Source: Limnephilus marmoratus
Lineage: Eukaryota > Arthropoda > Insecta > Trichoptera > Limnephilidae
Reading direction: 5' to 3'
Length of the DNA: 64,000 nucleotides
Assembly (NCBI GenBank): GCA_917880885.1
Contig: OU862913.1
Coordinates: forward strand, 3,286,001-3,350,000
Notes under the pieces: generated by a model
What the model was told of the DNA's origin: nothing
The model's database searches: none
The model's input: the letters and a program-made list of their open reading frames with translations, nothing else
Program-made: the position numbers and the translations under genes
Part shown: positions 1-9,905 of the stretch, in pieces
Layout of the letters: each line of letters starts with the position of its first letter
Numbering within the stretch: the first letter of the stretch is position 1

Positions 1-1779
1 GGCAAGTAATATTTCTGACTCTGGTTCATCTTCTTCCTCTGTGGTCTGCTGTAATGTAGAATCAAAATCAGTCAAAGCATTGAGATAATCAGATCCTGAA
101 ATAATGTTTAGACTTTCCGCACTATCTTCCTTAACACTCTTGACTTGACTGTCTGACTTATCAGTTTGGATTACATCCCCAACTGAAATATTTAGACTAT
201 CATCGGAGTGATGTTTCTTTTCAGTATTTTCATAGACTACTACATCTCTGCTTGTTGTGATTTTACGCTTCATAGGGTCATACACTCGGTAGCCTTTCAC
301 AATTTCTGCAAAACCAACAAGTATGTGTTTCCTTGACTTTGTATCCCACTTAAGTCGTTTCTCCTTTGGGATGTGGACCATTACTTGACTACCAAATATT
401 CGGATGTGCTTTAAGTCTGGTTTCTGATTTGTCCAGAGTTCGTATGGTGTTTTATTATTTAAACCTGACGCAATGGATCGATTTCTGAGATAGACTGCTG
501 TATTTGTGGCCTCTGCCCAAAACTTCTTATCTAAATCTGCGTCAAATAATAAACACCGAGCTCTCTCTACTATAGTTCTGTTGATACGTTCGCTCATACC
601 ATTTTGCTCAGGAGTATAAGCATTTGTCTTTTGATGCACAATGCCTAAATCCTTTAAAAAAATTTCAAATTCATTACTACAGAATTCTAAGCCATTGCCT
701 GTCCTAAATATTTTTATCTTTTTTATTTTGCTGATTTTCAACTAATGACTTAAATTCCTTAAAATAATTGAATACTTCACTTTTATTTTTAAGAAAGTAA
801 ACAAAAGCCATACGTGAGTAGTCATCAATATATATAAGAAAGTATCTTGATCCACCAATTGAGGTTATCTACATGGGTCCGCACACGTCCCCATGTACTA
901 GATCCAATGAATTGCTGCTTCTTGTTGCTACATGGACAAAAGGTAGTCGCGACTGCTTTCCTTCGCAACATATTGTGCAAGTACTCTTGTCAATCTTACA
1001 CTTATCTGTGTATGATATACCCGTGACTGCACCGTCTCGCATTTTATTCAAGTCATTTACATTTAAATGTCCCATTCTCCTGTGCCAGGTCACATCGTTC
1101 ACTGAAGTAGATGTAAACAAACACTGTTGATTATCTAAACTCAACTTGTAAACACCATCTATTTGTGTAGCAACTGCCACCAAATCCTTCTTTTTGTTGT
1201 AAACACGGCAACAATCATCTTTGAATTCTACACTATTGCCATTCTTTATGAGTTGACATATTGAGATCAAATTTGTGGTAAGATTAGGAACACAAAACTT
1301 CTTTCAAAGTAACCTCAAATTTGCAATTGTAGTGACTGTTATTATGTCTACACTACCAACGCACAATACAGGCATAGCACTTTGATTTGCTGCTATTATC
1401 TCCTTGATCTTTGGCGAATAAGATGCATTTTTTATTAGGTTTACACCCGGCGTCATGTGAACACTCGCACCACTTTCTAAGTAAAAATCTTTTTTACTAT
1501 AATTCCCGCTCAAGAAAACAGCCGAAAACGCATTAGTTTTCTTCATTTGTTGCTGATCATTCTGTTTACACTGCGATTTATAGTGACCGTATTGACGACA
1601 ACGGTAACACTTTATGTTATTTCTGTCAGTTTTGTTTACATTCGAACTGACCATAGACGACGAACTACGACGTTCATAGTTGGAACTGTCACTTCTGCCA
1701 GTGCTGCCAACTTTAGAATACTGTTGGCGACTGTGCTGCCCTCTACTCAAGAAAGCGCCACCACCGGAAGACGTATGTT
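1..1779 (-). pseudogene. Copia-type LTR retrotransposon fragment: integrase, protease and gag part
   Basis: Reading the minus strand from 1779 down, I see a CCHC zinc knuckle (CYRCRQYGHYKSQC), a protease-like site in which DSG reads ESG, a GAG-pre-integrase domain (WHRRMGHLNVNDL, within 869-1270), and an integrase core that continues to the window edge (IDDYSR, then an E in NGMSERINRT). The reading frame is broken: a stop follows CGPM near 868, there is a frameshift near 730, and another break lies near 1290. The second catalytic position reads GNG instead of DNG. Reverse transcriptase and RNase H would lie left of the window. The gag reading frame continues at 4432-4770 on the far side of a hAT insertion. 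The first residues of the open frame ending at 1867 come from the hAT end, not from gag. This is a dead copy, different from the copia element at 36178. Confidence 0.88.
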
Positions 1780-2829
1780 CAGTGGCGTAGCTAGCATGGG
1801 TGGCACCCGGGGCGGAAAACGCGGTGTCACCCCCCCCCCCCCCATTTTTTTTTTTTGAGAAATTCAAAACACAGATTTTGACTTCCTAAAATATAAAAAA
1901 AACATTTCTAGCTAGTTAAATATGTAAAAAAAAAATTTCTTATCCTCAAAATTAAAACACTAACAGAATAACAGCTTTTTCAACAATCGATAGGTGATAG
2001 TTTCCTTCGCGAGTTCTCGTCAATCACAATGTACGAAAGAAATGAGAATGACACAGGAGAAAAGCGAGGAATATTTCACGGTAATCCCCAATAAATCAAT
2101 AGCCAGAGCTAGGAACGAAAATAAAATAACAGAATTTTTGGGGCATGCTGACCGACGGAGCCATATAGCTACAAATAACAGGGTTCCGTTTGGAGTCTTC
2201 AATTCTAATATGCTGCAAAAATCTGAAGAAAATCATTTGCTGTCATGAAAACATAATAATCAATACTAAGGTTAAAACCAGTTTTGTGTTCAGAGTGTAA
2301 CGATAAAATTTCAATCGTGAAATAGTAAAGGGGGCGTTCAAGTATAACGTAACACAATTTTTGAAAATTTTTGACCCTCTCTCCCCCCATGCAACGCGCC
2401 GTAACATTTTTCTGCACCTCCCTCCCCCTAAACGTTACGTAACACTCAAGTGACTATTTTTCCATAAAAGTTTCAATTAAATTGCGCAAAGTACTGGAAA
2501 GTCGCTTAAATACCTTTTTCTTGTTTTAATCGCGTTTGCGGTAAAAATAAAACAAGAGATTTCAAACTTGCAATAGGTCCATGCGTATATTGTTTATTTT
2601 ATTGTTTTATATTGCAATTCATAAACAAATTGGGAAAATATTATTATTTTTGTCGGCCTTTCATTCCTTCCAGATCTCCGCAATTTAATACTGTCTTACA
2701 TTTAATACACCTACATGGTTTAACAACACATATTTCGTTTTACATTAGCTATACTGAGGAGGCCCTGAAGAAAGTAATTTTACAAAGGTTTCCATATGGA
2801 GCAACACTTTACTCCATAAGCTTACTCAG

Positions 2830-3456
2830 AGTGGATTTAAACCTTTTTCATGATCTGAATGCAGTTATACAAGTCCTCAAAACGAAGATGTAAAAGTTCA
2901 CAGTATAATTCACAGAAGAGAAAAACCTTTTTCATATCCAGATTGTAACTATTCGTGTTCTCAAAAGGGATACATAAGAAGTCAGTTGCTGACTTAGTGT
3001 GGAAAAAAACCTTTTTCATGTTTCAACTGCAACTATTCATGTACTATGAGGAGAAATCTAAAAATCACACGTTTACCGACAGTGGAAAAAACCTATTTCA
3101 TGTCCTGACTGCAACTATTCTTATTCTCGAAAAAATAACTAAAACGGCACTTGCAAACTCACAATTATGAAAAACATTTTTCTTGTCCCGACTGTAACTA
3201 TTCATGCGCTACAAAACGGTATCTAAAAATGCACATGCTTACCCATACTGGACCAAAACCTTTTTCATGTCCCGACTTCAGTAATACAAGTTTTTAAAGG
3301 GAATATTTAAAAATCCGCAGTACGACTCACAGAAGAGAAAAACCTTTTTCATGTCCTGATTGTAACTATTCGTGTTTTTAAAAGCGATACATAATAAGTC
3401 AGTTGCTGGCTCAGTTTGGAGAAAAACCTTTTTCATGTTCCAACTGCAACTATTCA
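2830..3456 (+). pseudogene. Decayed C2H2 zinc-finger repeats inside hAT copy 1
   Basis: The plus strand shows repeated units of about 84 bp translating to broken fingers of the form EKPFSCPDCNYSC..K..L..H, with stops and frameshifts in most units. Examples are near 2925, 3010, 3090, 3180, 3260 and 3345. The array resumes after the LINE insertion at 3866-4060, where the units at 3050-3180 are repeated almost unchanged. The same units, including that internal duplication, occur inverted in copy 2 at 42310-43140, so both duplication and capture predate amplification of the element. No functional protein is possible. Confidence 0.75.
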
Positions 3457-3864
3457 TTAAGAGAATTAAATGTATGACTTCACCATTCCATAGTGAAAAA
3501 CCCTTTTTAGCTTCTATCTATTTCACTCTTTTCTTTTAGACTTTTTAACTTTAATATATATATATGTAACTTTACAAATTAATATTGTAATTTAATTTAT
3601 ATTTCGATTATGCTTAAGTCCCTACTAATGCTGATTAATTTCAATCCCGTTATTTTTGTTTGTAAGTACAAAAAAAAACTGTTCTACATAATGGTATTCT
3701 ATATTATTTGTAAAACATTTATGTAGGTACTACACATATAATAATTATTTTATTCATATATGTACTTAAACTTTTATATGCCATATAGTTAATGTAATAA
3801 TACTTATAACAATGTATGTAAAAGCCCAATGGGCGTTTAAATAAATAAAATAAAATAAATTAAA
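3457..3864 (+). mobile_element. 5'-truncated LINE tail inserted in hAT copy 1
   Basis: This segment interrupts the finger repeats and is absent from copy 2 of the same hAT. It ends in a short hairpin (aaagcccaatgggcgttt) followed by an AATAAATAAAATAAAAT-type tail. The octamer taagagaa appears on both sides (about 3449-3456 and 3865-3872) and fits a target duplication. A very similar 3' end, aaagccccgaaaaagggcg plus an AATAAATAAATAA tail, closes the LINE at 58890-58940, so both probably belong to related families. Confidence 0.6.
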
Positions 3865-4060
3865 ATAAGAGAAATCTAAAAATCACACGTTTACCGACAG
3901 TGGAAAAAAACCTATTTCTTTTCCTGACTGCAACTATTCTTATTCTCGAAAAAAATAACTAAAACGGCACTTGCTAACTCACAGTGATGAAAAACCTTTT
4001 TCTTGTCCCGACTGTAACTATTCATGCGCTACAAAACGTTATCTAAAAATTCACACCTAT
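3865..4060 (+). pseudogene. Decayed C2H2 finger repeats, continuation after LINE insertion
   Basis: This is the continuation of the finger array in hAT copy 1: units FSCPDCNYSYSRK and FSCPDCNYSCATKRYLKIH-like with frameshifts. It nearly repeats 3050-3250. The captured region stops close to 4060, after which the sequence matches the other hAT flank in copy 2. Confidence 0.6.
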
Positions 4061-4431
4061 CTACCGTGTTTTTCAAATTGGTCTTTCAGCACTAATAAAC
4101 ACGCTAACACAATAATACCTTCTTCACTAATTCACGACAGTCCATAGATAACAATTCACTTCACGAGTCTACGATAATCACAATATACGAACGAAATTAT
4201 AATGACACAAGGAATATTTCAGGGAAATCCCTGACTGAGCTAGGAAAAAAAAAACATTTTTCGGGAATCCCCGACCAACCAAGCCATAGAGCAAAATAAC
4301 AGTCAGTGTTAACGTGTTAAATATTTTTTAAGGCAATTTCGCACTTTCGTAAGTTTTTTCTCCACGTTCGAGTGTCACCCCCTCCTCGGGTGGCACCCGG
4401 GGCGGTCCGCCCACCCCTCGCTACACTACTG

Positions 4432-4770
4432 CGTGTGTTCGCCTTCATTTCCTACAAGGTCAAGTAATTTGGCCTTCATGACATCAGCAGTAATGGCGAT
4501 ACCGGAATGCTCTAAAGCGATGATCATGGGGAAGTATTTTTCAGGTAAACCTGCCAACAGCAGGCTGCCAATTCACTCATCTCCGATCTGAAAGCCCGTA
4601 CCAGATAATCTTTACGCCGTTTCGATTACTTGCGTGACGTAGCTTGTCATTGACTCGCAACTTTCTAGACGAATCGAAATTAGGTTCCTCAGCAAAGTTT
4701 TTCTTCTGGAGAATCCTGAGTCATCGAACATAGATTTCAGCTTTTCCCATGAGTTCACGGCACTTGTTGC
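4432..4770 (-). pseudogene. Copia gag fragment (upstream half, separated by hAT)
   Basis: The minus strand encodes copia gag sequence of the UBN2 type (NSWEKLKSMFDD, SCESMTSYVTQVIE, then GLPEKYFPMIIALEHSG and KAKLLDLVGNEGEHT) with one frameshift near 4612. Removing the hAT at 1780-4431 together with one copy of its 8-bp duplication joins GEHT to SSGGGAFL in frame, so this is the same gag gene as 1-1779. Its upstream end is cut at 4771, where another hAT-type end begins. Confidence 0.85.
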
Positions 4771-5110
4771 CAGTGGCGTAGCGTGGGGGGGTGGGGGGGG
4801 GGGCGGCACTTTTTAGGGGGCGGAAAATTTTTACAATAAATATTAAATTTATCTTGGAAAAATTTAAACCATTTCAAAACATTATTTAAAAATGTTCTAC
4901 GATACTTTCGTTTACGAATCCAACTATTTTTAATATATTTTATTAAAAATATCAATAATTATATATTTTTAAGCTGCAAATTTCGCAATTCGTAGGAAAA
5001 CCGTACGCATATTATGAGAGTAATACTTATTAAAGCTGATAAATCGCAAACAGATTCACTCTTAATTAAAACCAGAATTGTTTTCAGAATGTATTAACAA
5101 TTAATTTCAT
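4771..5110 (+). mobile_element. hAT-type end, second insertion into the copia gag
   Basis: CAGTGGCGTAGC begins at 4771 directly after the copia gag sequence, followed by a G-rich run (4785-4803) and AT-rich sequence without coding content. The 8 bp before it are cttgttgc. I could not find a matching right end followed by that octamer, so the element is truncated or its right end has decayed. Confidence 0.5.
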
Positions 5111-5900
5111 TTGTGTATTCATTTGCTGATACATTTCGAAAGAGACCATTATTTTATTCGAAGTGCATTGGAGGACCCACCACTTACCCGCCCTGGTATA
5201 GGTAACAGATGGTTACCCCTTCAAGGCTCTTGCAAGGACTCTAATTTTTTTGGTAAAAACGACTCTACATTTGAAAATGAAACTAGACCTCCAATGTCCC
5301 TACATACGTTGTTAGCAAGCAGTATGCAAGTGCTTAGCGGGAAATACAGATACAATATGTGTTAGTATGACAAAGTATAGACAAGACAATGGGACAGGTT
5401 GGTGAAAGTCCACGCGGTGGCAAGCGCTGGGTGATTGTATCCAGCGTATCCTACAAGCACCTGTTTGGGAGGAAGACACAGTAGATAAGTAATATGGGCA
5501 TGGCAAACGGTTGGGAGTCCTCTCCAATCGATTGGCAGTCCCAGCAAGAACGCGCATGACGTTAGGTCTAGTCGTGAACCACACTCAGCTTCCGCGCCCC
5601 TTAGCCGGTTCCTCGGTGATGCCTCAAAAAAAAGTAAATGGGAGGCTGGGGGGAAATACCCGACGACCCTAAGGAATTCAGCGTCGAGTAGCCGGAGGCA
5701 AGGCGAAGGAGAGCCGAGGTCGCCCCCCCCGAACCCAAGGCCTGCACATGTTGCTGGGGGTGGCGCAATTAATTTTAGAGGGCACCGTGCCATCGTCCAA
5801 TGACTCTTGTTGATGCAAGGACAAAGTCATGCAAGAGGCATAGATAACTAAATACACAACAGTACAACAAATGATGTTAGGTACTTAGTTTATTTAATGT
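5111..5900. other. Unrecognised segment, with a GC-rich block at about 5365-5800
   Basis: 5365-5800 is clearly richer in G and C than its surroundings and contains open frames on the minus strand, but none resembles a protein family I know and composition alone can explain them. It may be part of an unrecognised mobile element. Nothing was recognised at 5111-5365. Confidence 0.3.
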
Positions 5901-5979
5901 AACCCGGAATTAATTCCAACAGTATGAATGGTGTTTAAACATATGTGGTCGTGTTGTCGTGTAAAATGTTTGTGTATTC

Positions 5980-7094
5980 TGATTCACAGTAGAGAAAAAC
6001 CTTTTTCTCTTTCCGAGTACAACTATTCATGCTCTCGGAAGGGCAGTCTGACGATCCACAAGCTAACTCACAGTAGAGAAAAACGTTTTTCTTGTTTCGA
6101 GTGCAGAGTTTTCAGGCTCTCGAAAGAGCAGACTGACGATACACAAGCTGACTCACAGTGGAGAAAAACCTTTTTCTTGTTCTAAGTGCAACTATGCATG
6201 TTGTCAGAAGGGAGATTTGAAGAGACACATTCTGCTTCACAGTGGAGAAACACCTTTTTGTTGTTCCGAGTGCAACCATGCATGCACTCAAAAGGGCAGA
6301 CTGACGATCCACAAGTTGACTCACAGTGGAGAAAAACCTTTTTCTTGCTCCGAGTCAACTATTCATGCTCTAAAAAGGGCAGGCTGACGATGCACATGCT
6401 TACTCACAGTGGAATAAAACCTTTTTCTTTTTCCGAGTGCAAATATTCATGTTCTCAGAAGGGAGATTTGAAAAACACATACTGATTCACAGTGGTGAAA
6501 AACCTTTTTCTTGTTCCGAGTGCAACTGTTCATGCTCTCGAAAGGGCAATCTGACGATTCACAAGCTGACTCACAGTGTAGAAAAACCTTTTTGTTGTTC
6601 CGAGTGCAACTATTCATGCTCTCGAAAGGGCAGACTGACGGTCCACAAGCTGACTCACAGTGGAGAAAAACCTTTTTCTTGTTCCGAGTGCAACTATTCA
6701 TGTTCTCAAAAGGGCAGTCTGACGATCCACACGCTGACTCACGGTGGAGAAAAAGCTTTTACAAGTGTCAAGTGCAACTATTCATGTTCTCCGAAGGGAG
6801 ATTTGCATTAATACATACTGATTCACAGTGGAGAAAACCTTTTTCTTTTTCCGACTGCAACTATTAGATACCTAGATTGCTTTTTGTAGAACATGAATGT
6901 TCTACAAAAAGCAATCCGACGATTCACAGACTGACTCACAGTGGAGAAAAACCTTTTTCTTGTTCCGAGTGCAACTATTCATGTTCTCGAAAGGGCAATC
7001 TCAAGAGCCCTTCTCACGGCGGAGAAAATCTTTTTTGTTATCTGATTGCCGCTATTCGTGTTCTCAAACGAGAGATTTGAAGAAGCACGCATAA
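5980..7094 (+). pseudogene. C2H2 zinc-finger array, about 13 units, frameshifted
   Basis: Tandem units of 84 bp encode fingers with the pattern HSGEKPFSCSECNYSCSRK followed by G.LTIHKLT. About 13 units run from 5999 to 7080. Intact ones include those near 6000, 6173, 6257, 6504, 6588, 6672 and 6952. Others are broken by single-base indels (near 6105, 6350, 6475), lost cysteines (near 6756) or a stop (6810, 6864). The longest open piece, 6437-6811, has four to five fingers. No acidic amino-terminal exon of the kind found in the two intact zinc-finger genes was seen upstream. A family member of this sort would bind DNA in the nucleus; this copy looks dead. Repeat units are much more alike in DNA than is usual for old finger genes, suggesting recent tandem expansion before decay. 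Confidence 0.82.
6875..6916. repeat. Perfect 20-bp inverted repeat with 2-bp spacer in the finger array
   Basis: gattgctttttgtagaacat, then ga, then its exact reverse complement. It replaces the second half of one finger unit and part of the linker. A local template switch during replication would produce this. Confidence 0.9.
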
Positions 7095-7473
7095 GCTTGT
7101 AAAACATTTACTTATCTCCTTTTAAAATCAAATTTATGAATTATTTTTAAAAAATGCTATTCCGTCATACTTTCATCACGAACAATAAATAAATATGTTT
7201 ATGTACGTAATAATAAATTTTGATTTTGTTTTCAAGTAAACGATTAATATTAGGTCCTTACATATGAAATTGGCGTTTTGCCGTAGTGGCAACTTTGATC
7301 TTAAATATCGTCCCTTTGGTTAGGAATTCCAAATTCAAATGTATACAGCTATTTACTCATGTACTTGTATTTCGAAAATTATAATACATTTGTTTTTTCC
7401 TTGATTATTTTTTTTTCCTTTGCGTCACTTAGTTTACAAAATGGAAATCTTAAAAAAACACAGGCTGCGGTGC

Positions 7474-7719
7474 TGGTGATAAAACTGTTTTAATCCACGT
7501 GAAGCGAATTGGGACGGTGAAAAAGCTTGAGAGGTGGGTGTGAGGTACCCACCTTGAGTGAAGCAAATCAACAAACGCGCGTTGACCGCTAGACCACACA
7601 CTGCACAACAGACGGCTACCAAATTAGAGGAGCTTAAATTGGAATGTCTAAGACATCCATCGTACTCTCCGGACCTTGCCCCAACAGATTACCATTTTTT
7701 TCGAAATTTGGATAACTTC
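7474..7719 (+). pseudogene. Mariner transposase remnant, amino-terminal and catalytic parts
   Basis: One frame gives HVKRIGTVKKLERW, resembling the helix-turn-helix region. After a stop and an internal deletion comes ARPHTAQQT and SYSPDLAPTDYHFFRNLDNFL, the region holding the second and third catalytic aspartates of mariner; the HDN position before ARPH reads LT. The sequence stops at the TTAA where piggyBac inserted. The carboxyl-terminal end is at 14640-14843. Confidence 0.82.
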
Positions 7720-7723
7720 TTAA

Positions 7724-9087
7724 CCCTAGAACCGTACCCTGGGGTACAAATTTAAAAAAAAAATTGAAAATTTGCGATAAATTTTTCGTTTCACAACGGA
7801 TCTTTTCGCGCCGCCGCGTATTTGCAAGTGGGGGGGAGTCGCTTCGAAGCATCAGTTGAGCGGGAGTCCTGCTAGTGTGTGGTCGTGGCAAAACGTGCGT
7901 GGAGCGCTCCAGTACCCCTGGGTACGGTTAAGGTAATTATTTTCATTACTATGATTTTAATGTTTTTGCGAAATAAAGCATGTTATTGTTATATTTGATA
8001 CGTGTTTCTTTATTTGAATGTTATTTTTATTTGCATAATAACCTTGCACATAACTTTGTTTTGGAAAAAATGTGTAATTATTTATTATATTTAGGTATTT
8101 TGCATTTAGTTGCGTGTAACTTAAATAATTCTTTTTTTTTAGATGGCTTTACGTCAAAATCTATTGCAAGATGAAATTCAACGCCTTCTATATATAGAAG
8201 TAATATATATATATTACAAAAGTTGGAACACTGAAAAAAATAAAACAGAAATACCTACCCATTTCTTGGAAACAAAAGACCGCCATATGAATACATCAAT
8301 GTTTGCTTTTCATAACGAACTTACTTCACTATCATATGTGCCTCCAAAGCTAAGCAAAGGAAAAAAGAAAAACGTGCTTATGCTTTCCACTACACACTTC
8401 CAACCAGACCAAGACAAATCAGTTGATTTACCAGAAATAATAAGTTTTTACAACCAAACCAAGGGGGTGTGGATACGTTTGATCAACTTTGTCATACATA
8501 CAGTGTGTCTCGTAAAACTCGTCGCTGGAGCCTTTGTTTCTTCTATGGAATTTTGAATATCGTCGGAATCAATTCTATGATATTACTGCATTAATCTAAC
8601 GCTACCGGGAAACAAGTTTTCAAGAATAGACGAACTTATCTGAAGACTTTAGCTTTTGACCTTATAAAACCTCACTTGGAGGATCGATTTTTTACAAAAC
8701 TTTGCCGATGCATCTCCAAGAAAGTATTGGTGGAATATTAGGAAAAAAGCGGTCTTATGATGCTCCAACCCCTTCAGAATCAAAATCTGGAAGATGTTCA
8801 TTTTGTCCCAGGTCAAAAGATCGTAAGTCACGCACTCAATGTCACAAATGTAAACGTTTCATATGTTTAGAGCACCAAACAAAGATTTGCCAAAATTGTT
8901 AAGAAAAGTTACTTTCAATTAAGCCTTATTGTATTATGTTAGACTGAAATAAGTGCCATAACAGTCTATGTAAGTAAATTTTGAATAAATGTTTTTTCTC
9001 ACGTAAAAAATATGTTTTATTTAACAGGGTACTCCACTACCCCTGGGTACTGTTAGTGTATGGTCTATGATGGGTACGGTTCTAGGG
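7724..9087 (+). mobile_element. piggyBac element, internally deleted
   Basis: TTAA at 7720-7723 and 9088-9091 flanks inverted ends CCCTAGAACCGTACCC. Internal copies of a CCCCTGGGTAC motif at about 7912 and 9042 fit subterminal repeats. The interior carries only the carboxyl-terminal third of a transposase. The insertion sits in a mariner transposase gene. Confidence 0.92.
8143..8902 (+). pseudogene. piggyBac transposase remnant, carboxyl-terminal domains
   Basis: 8143-8556 encodes part of the catalytic domain: a segment like FLETKDRHMNTSMFAF, then LTSLSYVPPK, KNVLMLSTTHF, PEIISFYNQTKGV. After KGV the frame shifts, so the final catalytic aspartate region is lost. 8702-8902 encodes the cysteine-rich carboxyl-terminal domain (CSFCPRSKDRKSRTQCHKC, then CLEHQTKICQNC). 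A run of T and AG precedes the ATG at 8143, resembling a splice acceptor. The amino-terminal half is missing, so it cannot make a full transposase. Confidence 0.88.
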
Positions 9088-9091
9088 TTAA

Positions 9092-9734
9092 CCTGTTGAG
9101 GGCCAGGCTTTTTTTCCAGAACAACACGGAAATTTCACGATCTTCAATTGAATATTTTGTGGATTAAATTTAACCTATCGTATATTTTATTGACTGAAAC
9201 ACATTCCTAGAACAATAAACTATTTACCAAAATAACATTACTTGCGTTATTTACGTAAATTGATAGGTTTTATGATGTTATTCGAGGTCACGCATCGGCA
9301 TAATGTGACGCGGCCGCCACAATGACACAAATATACTAACCCCTAGATCGATATCTTCGGGCTTTTTCCTCCTAGCGGTTTTCGTCACCAACTTAACCAG
9401 CCCCCCCCCCCCCCTCGCCCTTCCCGCACCTGCCAGCGCTAATAGACTAAAGATAGAGGAAACTTATTTGTCTACCATAGACAATATAATCGCTCTCGAC
9501 CTACTTCATTAGCCCAATAAATTATTGAACAAAATTATTGGAATCAGAAAATGTCACATCAGACAAATGAAACACTGAGAACATCTTTAAATATGTTTAT
9601 TTTCAGTAAAGACAATTGATATTAAATAACACATAAGACAATTGATAATAAATAACACATAAGACAATAATTGATAATAAAACATAACACAAAAACTAAG
9701 GTATCCTAACCGACCTAACCTCAAATTAATTTAC
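9092..9734. other. Non-coding stretch after piggyBac; minor repeats only
   Basis: No gene was recognised. A segment at 9343-9400 (ccctagatcgatatcttcgg, then ctttttcc) recurs near 33490-33545, so it is a dispersed repeat. Pure C runs at 9403-9414. About 9600-9690 holds three imperfect copies of a 26-bp unit (aagacaattgataataaat). Confidence 0.5.
9600..9690. repeat. Short tandem repeat, 26-bp unit, about 3 copies
   Basis: Units begin aagacaattgat and end aacacat; the third is diverged by a small insertion. Confidence 0.7.
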
Positions 9735-9905
9735 GGACGAATGCTGAATGTTGATGTCCTGGTACTGGTTCTCATCCTGGTCATCTTGTAGATACTCCAC
9801 TGACCAGCTCTCTTCACCTTCACCGTCAGACTCCCATTTGACATCGGAAATGTCTCCTTCCAGTGCAATAGTTATTTCTTCATGTGACAAACCTCTAACA
9901 GCCAT
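9729..9905 (-). CDS. Small acidic ORF, possible amino-terminal exon of a piggyBac transposase
   Basis: The minus strand starts ATG at 9905 and encodes MAVRGLSHEEITIALEGD, then an acidic stretch (SDGEGEESWSVEYLQDD). The R-G-L-x-x-E-E-I start followed by an acidic region resembles the amino terminus of piggyBac transposases, by memory of the family; this is inference. No catalytic part follows on this strand. A TTAA preceded by gccgaggg at 12183-12193 could be the other end of a second piggyBac. It is either a remnant of such an element or a chance open frame. Confidence 0.4.

Larger units (their letters stand above)
1780..4431. mobile_element. Non-autonomous hAT element, copy 1, carrying zinc-finger sequence
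   Basis: The left end reads CAGTGGCGTAGC and the right end, reverse-complemented, reads CAGTAGTGTAGC. The flanks are cgtatgtt (1772-1779) and cgtgtgtt (4432-4439), an 8-bp target duplication with one mismatch, which is the size known for hAT elements. G/C runs follow both ends (1830-1843, 4378-4411). No transposase is visible. The middle (2330-4060) holds sequence related to C2H2 finger arrays, and a small LINE tail is inserted at about 3457-3864. Without that insertion the length is close to the 2254 bp of copy 2 at 41930-44183, with which it is collinear in inverted orientation. Confidence 0.9.

Noticed and set aside
5362..5793. 143-codon open frame on the minus strand
   Set aside because: GC-rich composition lowers stop frequency; the residues show no domain and the other strand is equally open in part.
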